Origin: Capsicum annuum
Lineage: Eukaryota > Streptophyta > Magnoliopsida > Solanales > Solanaceae
Length of the DNA: 64,000 bases
Direction: 5' to 3'
Assembly: GCF_002878395.1 (NCBI RefSeq)
Contig: NC_061112.1
Location: 43,543,069 to 43,607,068 of the forward strand
Part shown: piece after piece, positions 34,285-45,767 of the stretch
Layout: each line of letters starts with the position of its first letter
Numbering within the stretch: the first letter of the stretch is position 1
Notes under the pieces: generated by a model
What the model saw: only the letters and a program-made list of their open reading frames with translations
Database searches by the model: none
Told to the model about the DNA's origin: nothing
Position numbers and translations under genes: made by a program

Positions 34285-36776
34285 TCTAATACCTCGAGTC
34301 TACACCCCAGATGTCACATGGTGCTCATAATCCCGAAGGACCATAATCTAACCCATGACTGATACCTGCTGTAATAACTGAGTAATAATACCGTAATAAT
34401 ACAGAAATTAGGCTAAATCTATAATAAGGTTCATAACTAAAATCAAATACTGGTAAATAAATACCAAAAATTGAGCATCTATTTGAAATAATCTAGTCTA
34501 AAAGCCTCTAACTGAATGAAGGAGGAGTTGATGGGACAAGCCCCTAACTAACTCCGAATACTAAAAATATACTAAAATACTAAAATAACAACTCTGTCCT
34601 CAAACTATAAGGACTCACCACTAATTCTACTGCTGATAAGATGGGCTGCTACGTACGATAAAAAGCCCGTGCATCTGAACCTATGATATAAGACATCATA
34701 GCACAAAACAAAGGTATACATCAGTACTTTGAATGTACTGTTATGCTAAGTGAGGTAAGGCTGAATACATGGGTTCATATGCATGAACAATAACCAGCTG
34801 AGTAACATGAATATAACTGGATGAGAGTACATATATAAATGAAATTACTGTATATACTGATTATGAAATATAATGCACATAACTACGTATACTATAAATG
34901 AGATCATATTAACATGGATACTAGGTTCAGATAACTGAATAACTGATATTTGAGTTTATTGATAACTGCATTACTGTTAGCTAGGTGATTATTTTTTACA
35001 GTCCTGATTCTATAAAACTGAACTGAGTTCTATACTGAGTTAGGTAATTGTGTTTGATAGTCCTAGTTTAGTAGAACTAAAATGAGTTCTATACTGAGAC
35101 TAAAACTGAAACTAAAACTATGGGAGGTAATCATCTAACTGATATGCCCCTCTCTAAACTAATTGGGGTCGAACCTGTAACCCCAGTTGGAAGGGTGTTA
35201 GAACCATGCCATGGGTAAAGACAAGTTATTGAGTCACCCTCATCTGGAAGGTGCTCTTAATTAGAATGGTGGTACCCTCAACAGACAAGTAAGACACCTT
35301 ATCAACCCTTAACTGGCAGGATGATGTATCAACCTACACTGGCTATGTAGTTCTGAAATGCAAGGACTTCTTCTAAGGATCACACCCTCTACTAGTAGGT
35401 GAGTCCCCATCCTTGGGTTCACTTAGTGTTGAATCCTACTCCCAACTGAATAGACAATGAATTGATTTCTAAACTGTACTAGGTTAGACTAAACTATTAC
35501 TAATCGTGTTAACTAACTGATCTGGACTAAGTTCACTGAGTTTCGTTATCTAACTGAATACAGTGAGTTTTATATTGACTTAATACTACTGATCGTAATA
35601 TTTCTGAGACTATTTTGTAACTACTATAGCTCTACGTCAAATACTAGAATTTCAGATATTAAGTACCCCCAGGACTGGATAGCATGGAAAGTAAAACATA
35701 GCATAACCTTAAAAGCATAATAATACTTGCTTACTAACAATGCATTTATTTAGACATTTTGTCAAACACTTGATATACATGAGCTTGTGCATGAATGGAA
35801 TCATATAATAACATGTCATGCGTTCACTAGTCAATTCACATAAGCATTTTAACAAACACTTGGGGAGCATGGTTATTTCATATAGCAAAAACATGTAATA
35901 ATATCATGGCTACTACATTCAACTTGTAGTTCAAGAGTTCAACATGAAGATCATGTAAATCAACCCACAATTATCTAGTTTTTATGAAACTTGTAATAAA
36001 TCATAGAATTAAACCATAAACATCAATTCACATATGAACATAATCCAATTCCAACATGTAAATCATGAAATCATAAACTTGTAGTTTTAAAAAGGATTCT
36101 TGGACTTCATGGGTGAAAGGAACCCATGAATGAACACTTAGCATACCTTGGTAAATAAATTCGCGAAGATTGATAGTGTGTTCTTGAAGCTTGAACTTGA
36201 AATTGAATGCCCTAGGGTTTGTTCTTGAAAGAAGTTTGAGAGAAAGTGAGTGATTTTTCCTTTTGGAATGTTTAATCTCATGTTTTAAGGTTGAATAAAA
36301 GTAGGAAATGACCCAAATATCCCTCTAGATGTGGATTTTTTAATTACTAAAAACATGCCCAGCTACGCACAAACCGACGCACTGCGGTGATGGGGTCCAC
36401 ACGATGCCGACGCAATTCATTGAGATCGCATCAGCTCACTAGAATTTGTACTGGGAGCTTCAGAAAATATTTATCGACATGATAGGCCATGCGACGCATC
36501 GATATCATGTTGATCTACTATTTTGGACTCCCAAATATGCCCCAAATGATATTCAAAAAATTTGAAACTCGTCCGAGAACACCTACTGATATTCCTGATC
36601 ATGAATCCACCTAAAAATTGGTATTTTAAGGTTGTAAGGATTGTAAAATAAGATCACCAACTTATGAAGGCTAAAATAAATCTAAATATAAACACTTAGC
36701 TAAAATTTCTAAGTTTGGAACCTCTTTTCAAGCTTTAAAGGACTAAGTTAAGCTTAGGATTTTATGGGGTCTTACA
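34285..36776 (-). repeat. W 5' LTR (right)
   Basis: 2492 bp; matches 26749-29223 throughout. The start has decayed to TCTAATACC from TGTAACGCC. The CG-rich segment at about 36360-36440 differs from its partner more than the flanks do. Confidence 0.9.
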
Positions 36777-36984
36777 TGTTTATTTCAAGATTAGGTTTGT
36801 GGTTGATTCAACTGGTTTATATGAATGAATTTAAGCGGTCGCGTTAATAGACTGGAAATAGAGTTGTTAAATCAGTCCAATTACAAAGTTTGAAAGATAT
36901 GTATGGAATCATACCTTTTAGACGAGAGTTTGTAGGGTGTTGTCAATGGGAGTAACACAAGTCCTCCAAATGATGGATCAGAGA

Positions 36985-37743
36985 ATAGTAGTTCATACAA
37001 AAAGTAGAAGCAAATTAACGTGAAGGCGGAGTTTATTCTAAAGTAGTCCATCTCTTTTGATTTATTTGACCATATTATAAGGTGTAAATCAGCTCATGAA
37101 ATTTTGGAAGATCCTCGACCAGTTGTTTAACAAGAAAAATGAAGCCCGGCTACAAATATTGGAGAATGGATTGGCTAACACCACTCAAGGTAATCTTTTT
37201 ATTGTTGAGTACTTTTTAAAGATTAAAAACTTATGTTCTAAGATTTCTTTATTGAATACGGATGAGGCTATCACTGAAGCATGAATAAGAAGAATTATCA
37301 TTCGTGGTTTGAAACTAGAATATATTCCCTTTGTGACATCAATTCAGGGATGGACTAAATAACCATCCCTGGAGGATTTTGAGAATTTGTTGTCATCCCA
37401 AGAGTTACTAGCAAAACAATTGGCTGATAAATTTGTAAAAGAAAGGGAACTAAATGCTCTTGTAGCTGACAAGAGGAATGATAAAGGAAAAGCAAGAGAT
37501 ATGCCTCATACTCAAATCTCAAGTGGTTCAAGCTTACCTAGAAAGAAGGAAGAGACTTCTAACAATTATACAAAGAAGTCTCTCAGATGTTATCGGTGTG
37601 GCAAAGCAGGACACATAAGAAGATATTGCCAAGCCACAGAGAGTCAAGCGATAAATTCCTTAGCTTCCATTAATTTGGAAAGAGTTTTGATCGGATATAA
37701 TACAATCCATCATGTGGAGAAAGAAGACACTGATAAGAAGTAA
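36985..37743 (+). pseudogene. C3 gag, decayed
   Basis: Copia gag (UBN2-type) recognised from LDQLFNKKNEARLQ (37105-37150), RRIIIRGLKLEY (37290-37322) and SLEDFENLLSSQELLAKQL. The open piece 37387-37743 ends in an intact CCHC knuckle, CYRCGKAGHIRRYC, at 37588-37629. Stops occur at 37284 and 37361. Upstream of 37096 the frame is shifted and the true start cannot be fixed. No protease follows. Confidence 0.8.
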
Positions 37744-38664
37744 GGAAAGTTCGAAGACATTCAAACAGGTGACATGATACTGCTATGAGGGAAATCAAAA
37801 AAGCAGATCATGAAAATGACAATAAAAATATGGATGTAGAGGATATTGAAGTAGATTTCGAGCAGACAGTGTCTGAAACTCTATATGCCAGTGAAAACTT
37901 TTCAGAGAAAGCACTGAGGGAGATATAATGAAAGTTGATATCTCTAATCAATCATCTATGTTATCAAGGTCAATCACTGACTCAGAACAAATATTGAAAG
38001 TTGATAAAGAAGCTAAAAATTCAATGAATGATGACATTGAAAGTAAAGCCCTAATTTTAGATGCAGAGACATACAATATGATTGAAGTGCTAGAAATAAA
38101 ATCTAGCAGTGGATCCTAATATGATGCTGAGGCTTCATAAAAAATTGATGATCATATCATCACCGAATCAAATAAGGAGGTTGAAAAAGATAAAATATCC
38201 TTGTGTTATAGAGTTGCTTCAGAAAGAGTAAGTTCTAAAATCTTGAATGCTAGAGCTCCAAACTTTTTAATCATATGTATGTCTCTAGATAATGAAGTTG
38301 TGGAGGAGTCCAGAGAAATTGGGAGCTCGAGAACTCAATATCAAAAAACTCGGCAAGGACAAATCAATAAGGAAAAATCTTTATCATTGGAACAAGAAAG
38401 AGGAGTTGAGAGAAAACAGCTAAGATTTTCACTAAGGCATGGTTTAAAGCTTTATTTGAGTTCTTTTGCGACAAGTTCAAATTGATATACATATTCGGGT
38501 TCTAAAAAACTTAAAGCTAGAAGGGGGAATAGAAAGGTTGAGAAAATAATCTGAGAAGTCACTGCCATAGGTATCGTAGGATCTTCCTATTTAAGCATCA
38601 TTGTTGTATTAGTAGTTTTTAATTTTTGTTTTCCTGAGGACACCCAAACTTTCTAAGTTGAGGG
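37744..38664 (+). other. Tail of C3 and 3' internal end of element Q
   Basis: Small open pieces (37928-38119, 38201-38485) are rich in Glu, Ser and Lys and have no family I recognise. At 38630-38664 the words CCTGAGGACACCC and TTTCTAAGTTGAGGGTG resemble the last internal bases before the 3' LTR of some gypsy elements, so element Q's body probably starts somewhere in this stretch. The boundary between C3 and Q is not visible. Confidence 0.45.
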
Positions 38665-40200
38665 TGTTGATGCTTCATGGAAACACAACACTTTTGATGC
38701 TTTAAATAATGAATTTATGCTTAGACTTAGGTTGTTTTAGTAGATATGAGGTGGTTTTGTAGTTGTTGCAGGTACAACAGGTAAATAATAGGCTTGGAGA
38801 AAATGTGAAGAAAAATACCTAAAAAAGATAAAAACTACAGATGTTATGAGTCTTCTTACTAATTTTTAACATATCACACGACTCGTAGGATGACTCGTAA
38901 GGACAACAAAAACTAAAGCCAAGTAGACAAGCAAAAAACCTAAGTGAAGGAAAGATACGACTTGAGCATACGATTCATAGGATGAGGACATAGGTCGTGT
39001 CAAACAACCGTAAGGAGAAAAAAACATCAAGCTTCCATTCATAGTTGAAGTGACATAATAAGGCGAGTCGAAAATCTGAGTACAACTCGTATGATTAAAT
39101 CGTAAGCTGACCAATGCTTAGAGCTATGAAAGAGTGAGTACTAAGATGTAACTAGTTAGGGAAACGAGTCGTACGATCAAGGAATGAATCATGAGTATGA
39201 TTCATAAAGGTAATAGAAACCTGGAGCCCCAGAAGATCAGAAACTAGAGAACATACGGGAGTCATTGTATGACTCAAAAGAATACCTTATGAGTGGACAA
39301 AGCGAGTCGTACCTTATTTCGAATTAATTTTCCTATTCTATTTTAATTAGGATTTCTAGGTTGTTTTGAGATACTATAAATACCCTAGGGTTAATCTTTT
39401 ATTAGGTTACACTCTTAGATATTCTATTACACATTCTTACACTTTATATTATTCTTTACATTTTTGGGTTATTATTCAATTAAAGAGTTCAGATTTTATT
39501 CTTCTTATTCTTGTGCAATTAATAACATGCTTTCTTTATTGATTATCATGGATTGTTGCATGAACGTGAGCGGCTAATTTTCCTGACAAGGGTTGTGGGA
39601 ACCCTGGTGGATTGACTAAGTAAAGAAAGTGGTAGATTTATCTATTCTAAAGTAGTTGTATGTATTATTATCTTCTTCATACTAATAGACCTCAAAGCTA
39701 TTGTAGAATCTTGAGGAATGTCTGTATTTGAGAATGTTCTCATAAGGGAGTTTGAGATGGGGAATAGAGGATTAAGACATTAATTTGAGATTCACGTCCA
39801 TTTTATTATTATACATCTCATCTAATCAACTTGAGACTCAAAAGGTGATAGTTGAACTAAAGTTATAGACAAGGAGCAATATGGAAATTCCCTGAGACTC
39901 ACAAGGTAAAGGGTGAGATTTATCAATAAGTTCACAAGGCGGTTGATAATACAAAGCTTATCAACTTTACATATAGAGCAACCAAATAGGTAGGTTGAAC
40001 ACGAGAAATTTATGAAGTTGAGAAGCCAGGGGAACATAGTTCTAGTGTTTGTCTTCTAGTATTTACAACTCAAAGCATTAAAGTTTGGCTACTACTTATA
40101 GTTTACTTCCAAATTCCTCCATTTACTTTTCTGCACTGCTCGTGGATTCTGACAAGTTATTTCAATGTGGGTTCAACCCCAACCTGACTTGGGTTACTAT
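38665..40200 (+). repeat. LTR-like sequence Q
   Basis: Follows a purine-rich tract (AAGTTGAGGG) at 38655-38664. It has a TATA box (CTATAAATA) at 39374-39382 with a leader-like stretch after it, the pattern of a U3-R-U5 LTR. The U3 part (38875-39315) is strewn with short words ACGACTCGT and ACGAGTCGT in both orientations. Plant Athila- or Ogre-like LTRs have similar GAACGTGAGCGGCTAA / GGGTTGTGGGAACC words after the promoter. There is no second copy in the window. Confidence 0.45.
39374..39382 (+). promoter_or_regulatory. TATA box of LTR Q
   Basis: CTATAAATA in the middle of the LTR-like sequence, about 710 bases after its inferred start. Confidence 0.5.
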
Positions 40201-40244
40201 ATTTGGCATCAACAACAACATACTTCTTTGGAGGTTAGTTTTAT

Positions 40245-41528
40245 GCAACATAAGGGGTTGAGGTATTCCCCCAAATTGATGTTTTAATCTTGGAATTAGT
40301 TTTGATTATTTGTGTTCTATCACCACACTTGTGTAAATGGTTTGAATTTTGGATTTTGTCATGAGATTTGATTTACTCACCTATACTATAACTTTACATA
40401 ATTGGATAAACACTAAATATAGATTTTTGAGGTATTAATGGATATATTTTGGTCTGATAAAACTAAAGAGGGTCGAGGAATTCCCCTAAGCTAATATAAT
40501 TAGTATGGCATAGATATAAGGTTGCAAGTATAAGGGTATGATGAAACCCATGGTGTGCCTTAATGGTTAATCCTATGGTTAATAAATAGGTCTTGTGAAA
40601 CTTTTTTAAAATTGGGCTTAATGGGGGTTATGTAGCTAAGTTGTTAAGGTGTGAGTCTTGAATGACATATACTGGAAACTCATGGTTGCCGACATGAGGT
40701 TTTGTCTTGAAGATCGTGTGCATAGTTCACACTATTGATATATATTAGTATCTTAGATTGATTTAGGGTTGGGTCATTCCCTGGCCTTCCTTGATACCTC
40801 TAGGTCATGCAGCTAGCACATACTAGGGCTCTTTCTGTAGGGAGACCTGAACCCATATAGCCTATGGGTGCCTATTTATGATGGTTGAGCTACATAGTGT
40901 AGGATATTCTTTTACTATCATGCTAAACATTATTCCCTACCCCAACATCTATTATATATATATATGTGTGTGTGTATGTATGTGAACATGTATAGTGATT
41001 TTGAAATTGAACTTTTGACTGATATTATTTTATCTTTTTCCTGAGTTACATGCTAGTGCTCATGCCACTAACCATCTCTAGACATGGTATCCGCACGCGA
41101 TGCAGGGTCTAAAGGTAATTCTACTTTTCCTATATAGTGTTAAGTTAATCGACTTAATTCGTCAGTCATTTGCGGTGAAGTAGTGAGCTTCAATTTTTTA
41201 GAAGACTTGATCATTCCATCAGTTTCTTTTTATAGACTAGAATTAAATAGTTCACATCAACATTGTCATTGTCATTGTTAGGGTCAGGGGAATGTCCTAA
41301 CTTATATTAATTTTAGATTAAAAAAGGCTTTTTAGATACTACTGTGGATTAGATATTGATGTTGACACTCTTAGAAGTTGAGCTTACTATTTTTATCTTG
41401 TTATTTGTTCAAAATTAAGTCGTTTCTAGGTATGTTGTGATCTTTTTGAGTAATCAACGTTGCTGGTCTCCGATCCTCGATGGACTTGAGATACCCCTAT
41501 GGCCAGGCCCTGGTTTGAGTCATGACCA
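40245..41528 (+). repeat. U 5' LTR, 5'-truncated
   Basis: Matches 55195-56465 of the 3' LTR. It includes a TA/TG microsatellite at 40951-40982, longer than in the 3' copy. The left edge is taken where the match fades (about 40245-40257). Confidence 0.8.
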
Positions 41529-41531
41529 GTT

Positions 41532-41548
41532 TGGTATCAGAGCCTAGG
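41532..41548 (+). promoter_or_regulatory. U primer binding site
   Basis: TGGTATCAGAGCCTAGG a few bases after the LTR end; initiator tRNA-Met type. Confidence 0.9.
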
Positions 41549-41739
41549 TTTTGTGTCATTAGGTATCCACTAATTCGTGTCAAACCGAGTCTCTTTTATG
41601 GGTGTGTAGCACACCACACTTATAAGATAACATCTATAACATATTTAGGAATGTTTCCCTTTCTTATGATCTACTTTTGAGCTATAGAGTCTAGGGTGTT
41701 GAAATCTCCTCTAATTCTTATTTGTTCACTTTTCAAAAC

Positions 41740-42970
41740 ATGCCTCCCAAAAGATTTGATGTTTGTGAAAACTCCTGTATCCCGCTTGAGTATACTGTGG
41801 ATGAGTTTCATCCTACTTATGGAGTTCAAAACTAATCTAGGGTCGCTTCTTCTGATTTCTCTCATGGAGTTCCACCTATCCTCACTTATCCTTTTATTGC
41901 TAGTGATGCTCCTTCTTAGTCACCTTATGGAGATTTTACTAATGTTGAGTTCCACCACTCTATAAATCTTTTAAACCAATTGGTGACATCTCAATCATGT
42001 CAGTCGGGTCCTACTGGTGCTGCTATGAGTTCTTTTGGGGCCATTAGGGTTGGCCAGCATAAGAGGCTTAATGATCCAACCTTTATTGGTTCTAAGGTTG
42101 AGGAGTATCCTTAAGGTTTCACAGGTAAGATAGAAAAGATTTTTTATGCTATGCATGCTTCTGATTCTGAAGCTATGGAGTTCATTGCATACCAGTTGAA
42201 GGATGTAATGCATTAGTAGTATGAAAAGTGGGACTTTTCTGGTGCTTTTTTTATCTCTTCTGTCCTCAAGAGTTGAGGAAGGTGCAGGTTGAGTCATTCA
42301 TTAATTTAAAGCAAAGAAGGATAACTGTGAAGGATTATGCCTTGAAGTTGCATCAGTTGTCTCGTTATGCTCTTGAGCTAGTGTCTAGCATAAGGGCTAA
42401 GATAAGAAAGTTTGCTTCAGGCTTATCTTGAGACTTGATGTTGGAGTGTAAGGCCGCCTTACTGAATTGTGATATGGATATCTCTAGGCTTGTGGTATAT
42501 ATATAGCAGGCTAAAGATGAAAAAGAAACAAGCCAAAATAGGGGAGAGACAAAGTAAGAGATCTCAATATTCTAAGCAGGTTTGAGGCTAATAAAATAGT
42601 GGAAAAGATGGTAGGCAGTGGTCTAAGAAAAAGTTGGGGAGTTCTGGTTCTTATTTGACATCTAGTGCTCTATATGCCAAGCCATCCGACTATCACATAG
42701 TCCTTTCTGATTTTGTGGACTATTGCACCATGGATTTTGTGATGAGGGGAGGAAAGAGTATTTCAGATATGGTGGCCATCCTATCCATCTTCAAAGGAAT
42801 TGTCCTTCAAGTGATGTTGCTACTAGGGATAATAAGTTCTCAGTTGCCTTTTTTTTAGCTCCTGTACAAAGGGTTTTACCTCTAACTCCGATACTGGTCA
42901 GAATCCTCTATATGATCATGCCATTTATTAGGATCATGAGGCATCTCCTGATTCTGTTATTGGTATGGTA
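41740..42970 (+). pseudogene. U gag, decayed
   Basis: Starts at the ATG at 41740 (MPPKRFD), the same MPPK start as Y and V. Capsid words: DPTFIGSKVEEYP (about 42070-42110), ESFINLKQRRITVKDYALKLHQLSRYA (42291-42370; the first 20 residues are the better part) and IRKFASGLS (about 42400-42431). Many stops, most at Trp or Gln positions of relatives. The CCHC region near 42720-42810 is scrambled by frameshifts. Confidence 0.8.
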
Positions 42971-42979
42971 AAACTTTTC

Positions 42980-43340
42980 TCTCATGATGTATATTATCTG
43001 TTTGATCTCGTGTCTATACTTTCTTATATGACCCCTTCTGTGACTATCCCTTTTGGTTTTAGTCTTGAGTGTATTCCGGATCCCTTTTTCGTGTCTACCC
43101 TAGTGGGTGACTCAATTATGGCTAGAAGTGTCTAAAGGGATTGTGTGGTATCTATCCATAGTAGGGAGTTGTTAGTGGATATGATTGAGTTGTATATATT
43201 AGACTTGAATGTGATCTTAGGAATGACATGGTTGTACTTATTCTATGCATCTGTTGATTGTCAGACCTAAAGGGTCGATTTCCAATTTCCAAATAAACCA
43301 GTAATTGAGTGGAAGGTGGTTCCTGAGTCCCTGAGGGAAG
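42980..43340 (+). pseudogene. U protease remnant
   Basis: Recognised from STLVGDSIMARSV, then the C-terminal block LDLNVILGMTWL at about 43200-43235, where relatives have GMDWL. The catalytic DSG region upstream could not be read with confidence. Confidence 0.65.
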
Positions 43341-43439
43341 GTTTATTTCTTATCTTAGAGCCCAAAAGTTGATTTCCAAAGGTGTCTCTACCACTTGGTT
43401 TGGGTTAAAGGTTCTAACTAAAAGGGTCCTTCTTTTCAA

Positions 43440-44860
43440 TCCATCCCTATGGTCTGTGAGTTTCCTGAAGTGTTCCCAAATGATCTTTTTTGTGTTCGTC
43501 ATAATTGGGAAATAGATTTTAGTACCACTTTTCCTCCTTATGGAATGACTTTGTCTAAGTTGAAACAACTTAAGGAGCAGTTGAAAGATCACCTTGATAA
43601 GATTTTTATCTGCCCTAGTGTTTCTCCCCGGGGTGCTCCTGTTCTATTTATGTGTAAGTAGGATGGGTCCGATTGGATATGGATATATTACCGCCAATTG
43701 AATAAGGTGACCATGAAGAATAACTACTCTTTTTTTTAGAATTAATGAAGTATTTGACCAACTTTAGGGAGCTAAGTGCTTTTCTAAGATTGATCTTCGG
43801 TCAGGTTACCATCAGTTGAAGATTAGGGAGGTGGATATACCTATGAGTACTTGTTGTACTTGGTATGGTCATTTTTAACTTTTGGTAATGTCCTTTGGTT
43901 TGACTAATGCCACAGTGATGTTTTTGGATCTTATGAATCGAGTATTTTAGTTCTTAAATTTGTTTATATCATATTTATTGATGATATTTTGGTGTATTCT
44001 AAGAGTGAGGAGGATCATGACGATCACCTCCACATTGTGTTGTAAACCTTGAAAGATCAGTTGTTATATGCTAAATTCTCCAAGTGTGTGTTTTAGTTGA
44101 ATGATGTTACCTTTCTGGGTCATGTTGTTTCTAGTGAAGGGATCATAGTCGATCCATAAAAAGTTGAGGCAGTTAAGAAATGGCCTAGACGCATGACTCC
44201 AATAGATATTCAGAGCTTCTTAGGTTTAACTAGTTATTATAGGAGGTTTGTGGAAATATTTTCTTCTATTATTGCCCCATTGACTAAGTTGACTCAAAAA
44301 GATGAAGTTTCTATAGTCTGATGCTTGAAGGCTAGTTTAGAGAAGTTGAGTTCGATTCTGATTTTAACTCTACCCAAGGGTACTGAGGGTTTTGTTATTT
44401 ATTGTGACACGTACTATGTGGAACTGGGTTGTGTGTTGATGCAGTATGGTAAAGTGGTTTCATAAGTTTCTAGGCATTTTAAGGTGCAGGATAAGAACTA
44501 TCTGACTTATGATTGGGAGTTATTGGCTGTGGTCTTTGCTGTAAAAGTTTGGCATCACTATTTATATGTGGTTTATGTTCACATCTCTTTCTATCATAAG
44601 AGTTTGCAGTATATGTTCACCTAGAAGGAGTTGAATCTCCAAGAAATAAATAGCTTGAGTTGCTCAAGAACTATGACATGATCCTCCATTATCATCTAAG
44701 TAAAGCTAACGTGGTTACTGATGTTCTTAAAAGGTTATCCATAGGAAGCTTATTTCATGTTGATGAGGAGAAACAAGATTTAGTGAAGGACATTCATCCT
44801 TTGGATAATCTTGGAGTTCATCTCTTGGACTCAAAAAATAGTGGTGTGATTGTGTAAGAT
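43440..44860 (+). pseudogene. U reverse transcriptase and RNase H, decayed
   Basis: Opens with VCEFPEVFPNDL and the SPRGAPVLF block (43449-43661), then [15 protein letters not shown] (about 43785-43830) and MSFGLTNATVMF. The active site FIDD is intact at 43974-43985. The RT-to-RNase H part has SFLGLTSYYRRFVE (44215-44255), VIYCDTYYVELGCVLMQ (about 44400-44445) and DWELLAVVFAVKVWHHYL (about 44510-44565). An open 65-codon piece at 44660-44857 is the connection to integrase. There are more than ten stops. Confidence 0.85.
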
Positions 44861-44979
44861 GTGTTGAAGTCATCTTATAGTGCTGAGGTGAAAGAGAAAT
44901 AGGTCTTTGACCCTATTTTGATACATATCAAGAATGATATGGGTCACCAGAAGGTGATGGCTTTTGAAATTGGTGGTGA

Positions 44980-45767
44980 TGGTATATTGAGGTACCAAGG
45001 TAGATTATATATTCCCAATGTTGATGGACTATAAGGAAGAATTTTGGATGAGGCTTATGAGTCGAGGTACGTCGTTCATCCTAGTTTGACAAAGATGTAT
45101 CAAGACTTAAAAGAGATCTATTGGTGTAATAACATGAAGAAGGATGTGGCCAATTTTCTGGCCAAGTGTATATTTGTCAGCAAGTGAAGGTGGAGCACTT
45201 AAAGCTTGGTTATTTATCTAAAGTTATTGAGTTTCTCGTGTGGAAATGAAAAGTGATTAATAAGGATTTTGTTATCGGTCTTCTGCGGGCTCGCCATCAG
45301 TTTGATTCGATTTGGGTCATTGTGGATAGGATGAACAAGTCTGCTCAGTACTTACTAGTGAAGACTAATTTTTCAATAGAGGATTATGCTATGCTCTTCA
45401 TTTAAGAGATCGTAAAGTTGAATGGTGCTCAATTTTCCATCATTACTGATCGACGTACTCAGTTTTTATCTTGCTTTTGGCGTTCCTTTCAGAGAGGTTT
45501 GGGAACTATTATGAACCTTAACACTTCTTTCCTCCCTCAGACGGATGGACAAACGTATCTGACTATATAGACTTTGGAGGATATGCGAAGGTCTTGTGTG
45601 ATCGATTTTGGAGGTAGTTGGCTCAACCATTTGCCTCTCATACAGTATGCATATAATAATAACTATCATTATAGCATTAAGATGGCTTCATTCGAGGCCT
45701 TATATCGTATGGGGTAAAGGTCTCTCATTGGGTGGTTTGAGGTTAGTGAAAATAGGTTGTATGGTCC
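44980..45767 (+). pseudogene. U integrase, interrupted by V
   Basis: The zinc part has VVHPSLTKMYQDLKEIYW (about 45070-45125). The core keeps two acidic residues, in WVIVDRM (about 45310-45332) and IITDRRTQF (about 45440-45465), but the third is lost: the QAERTI-like word reads QTYLTI. The sequence ends in the IGWFEVSENRLYGPN stretch near 45770, where the LTR of V begins. The C-terminal part and any chromodomain are absent. Confidence 0.83.

Larger units (their letters stand above)
26749..36776 (-). mobile_element. Complete Ty3/gypsy (Tekay-like chromovirus) element W
   Basis: A full element of 10,028 bp with a perfect target duplication TGTTT (26744-26748, 36777-36781). Right LTR (5' LTR) 34285-36776, PBS 34263-34280, gag, protease, RT, RNase H, integrase, chromodomain, PPT 29224-29242, left LTR (3' LTR) 26749-29223. 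The two LTRs differ at roughly 28 of the first 180 positions by hand count, mostly transitions, so the insertion is old. Coding parts have many stops and lost catalytic residues. It is the best reference copy in the window for interpreting X, Y and V. Confidence 0.92.
25978..38110 (+). mobile_element. Ty1/copia element C3, LTR and gag only, split by W
   Basis: The 5' LTR (25978-26711) is followed by a PBS and 20-odd bases of leader, then the gypsy element W (26749-36776, TSD TGTTT). C3 continues at 36777 with leader and gag (zinc knuckle at 37588-37629). No protease, integrase or RT can be found downstream; by about 38660 another element's LTR begins. C3 is thus truncated at its 3' side. The exact end between 37743 and 38600 is uncertain. 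Confidence 0.75.

Noticed and set aside
37928..38485. A short Glu/Ser-rich host gene after C3 gag
   Set aside because: Two short frames with stops between them, no start context, no motifs; more likely decayed element sequence.
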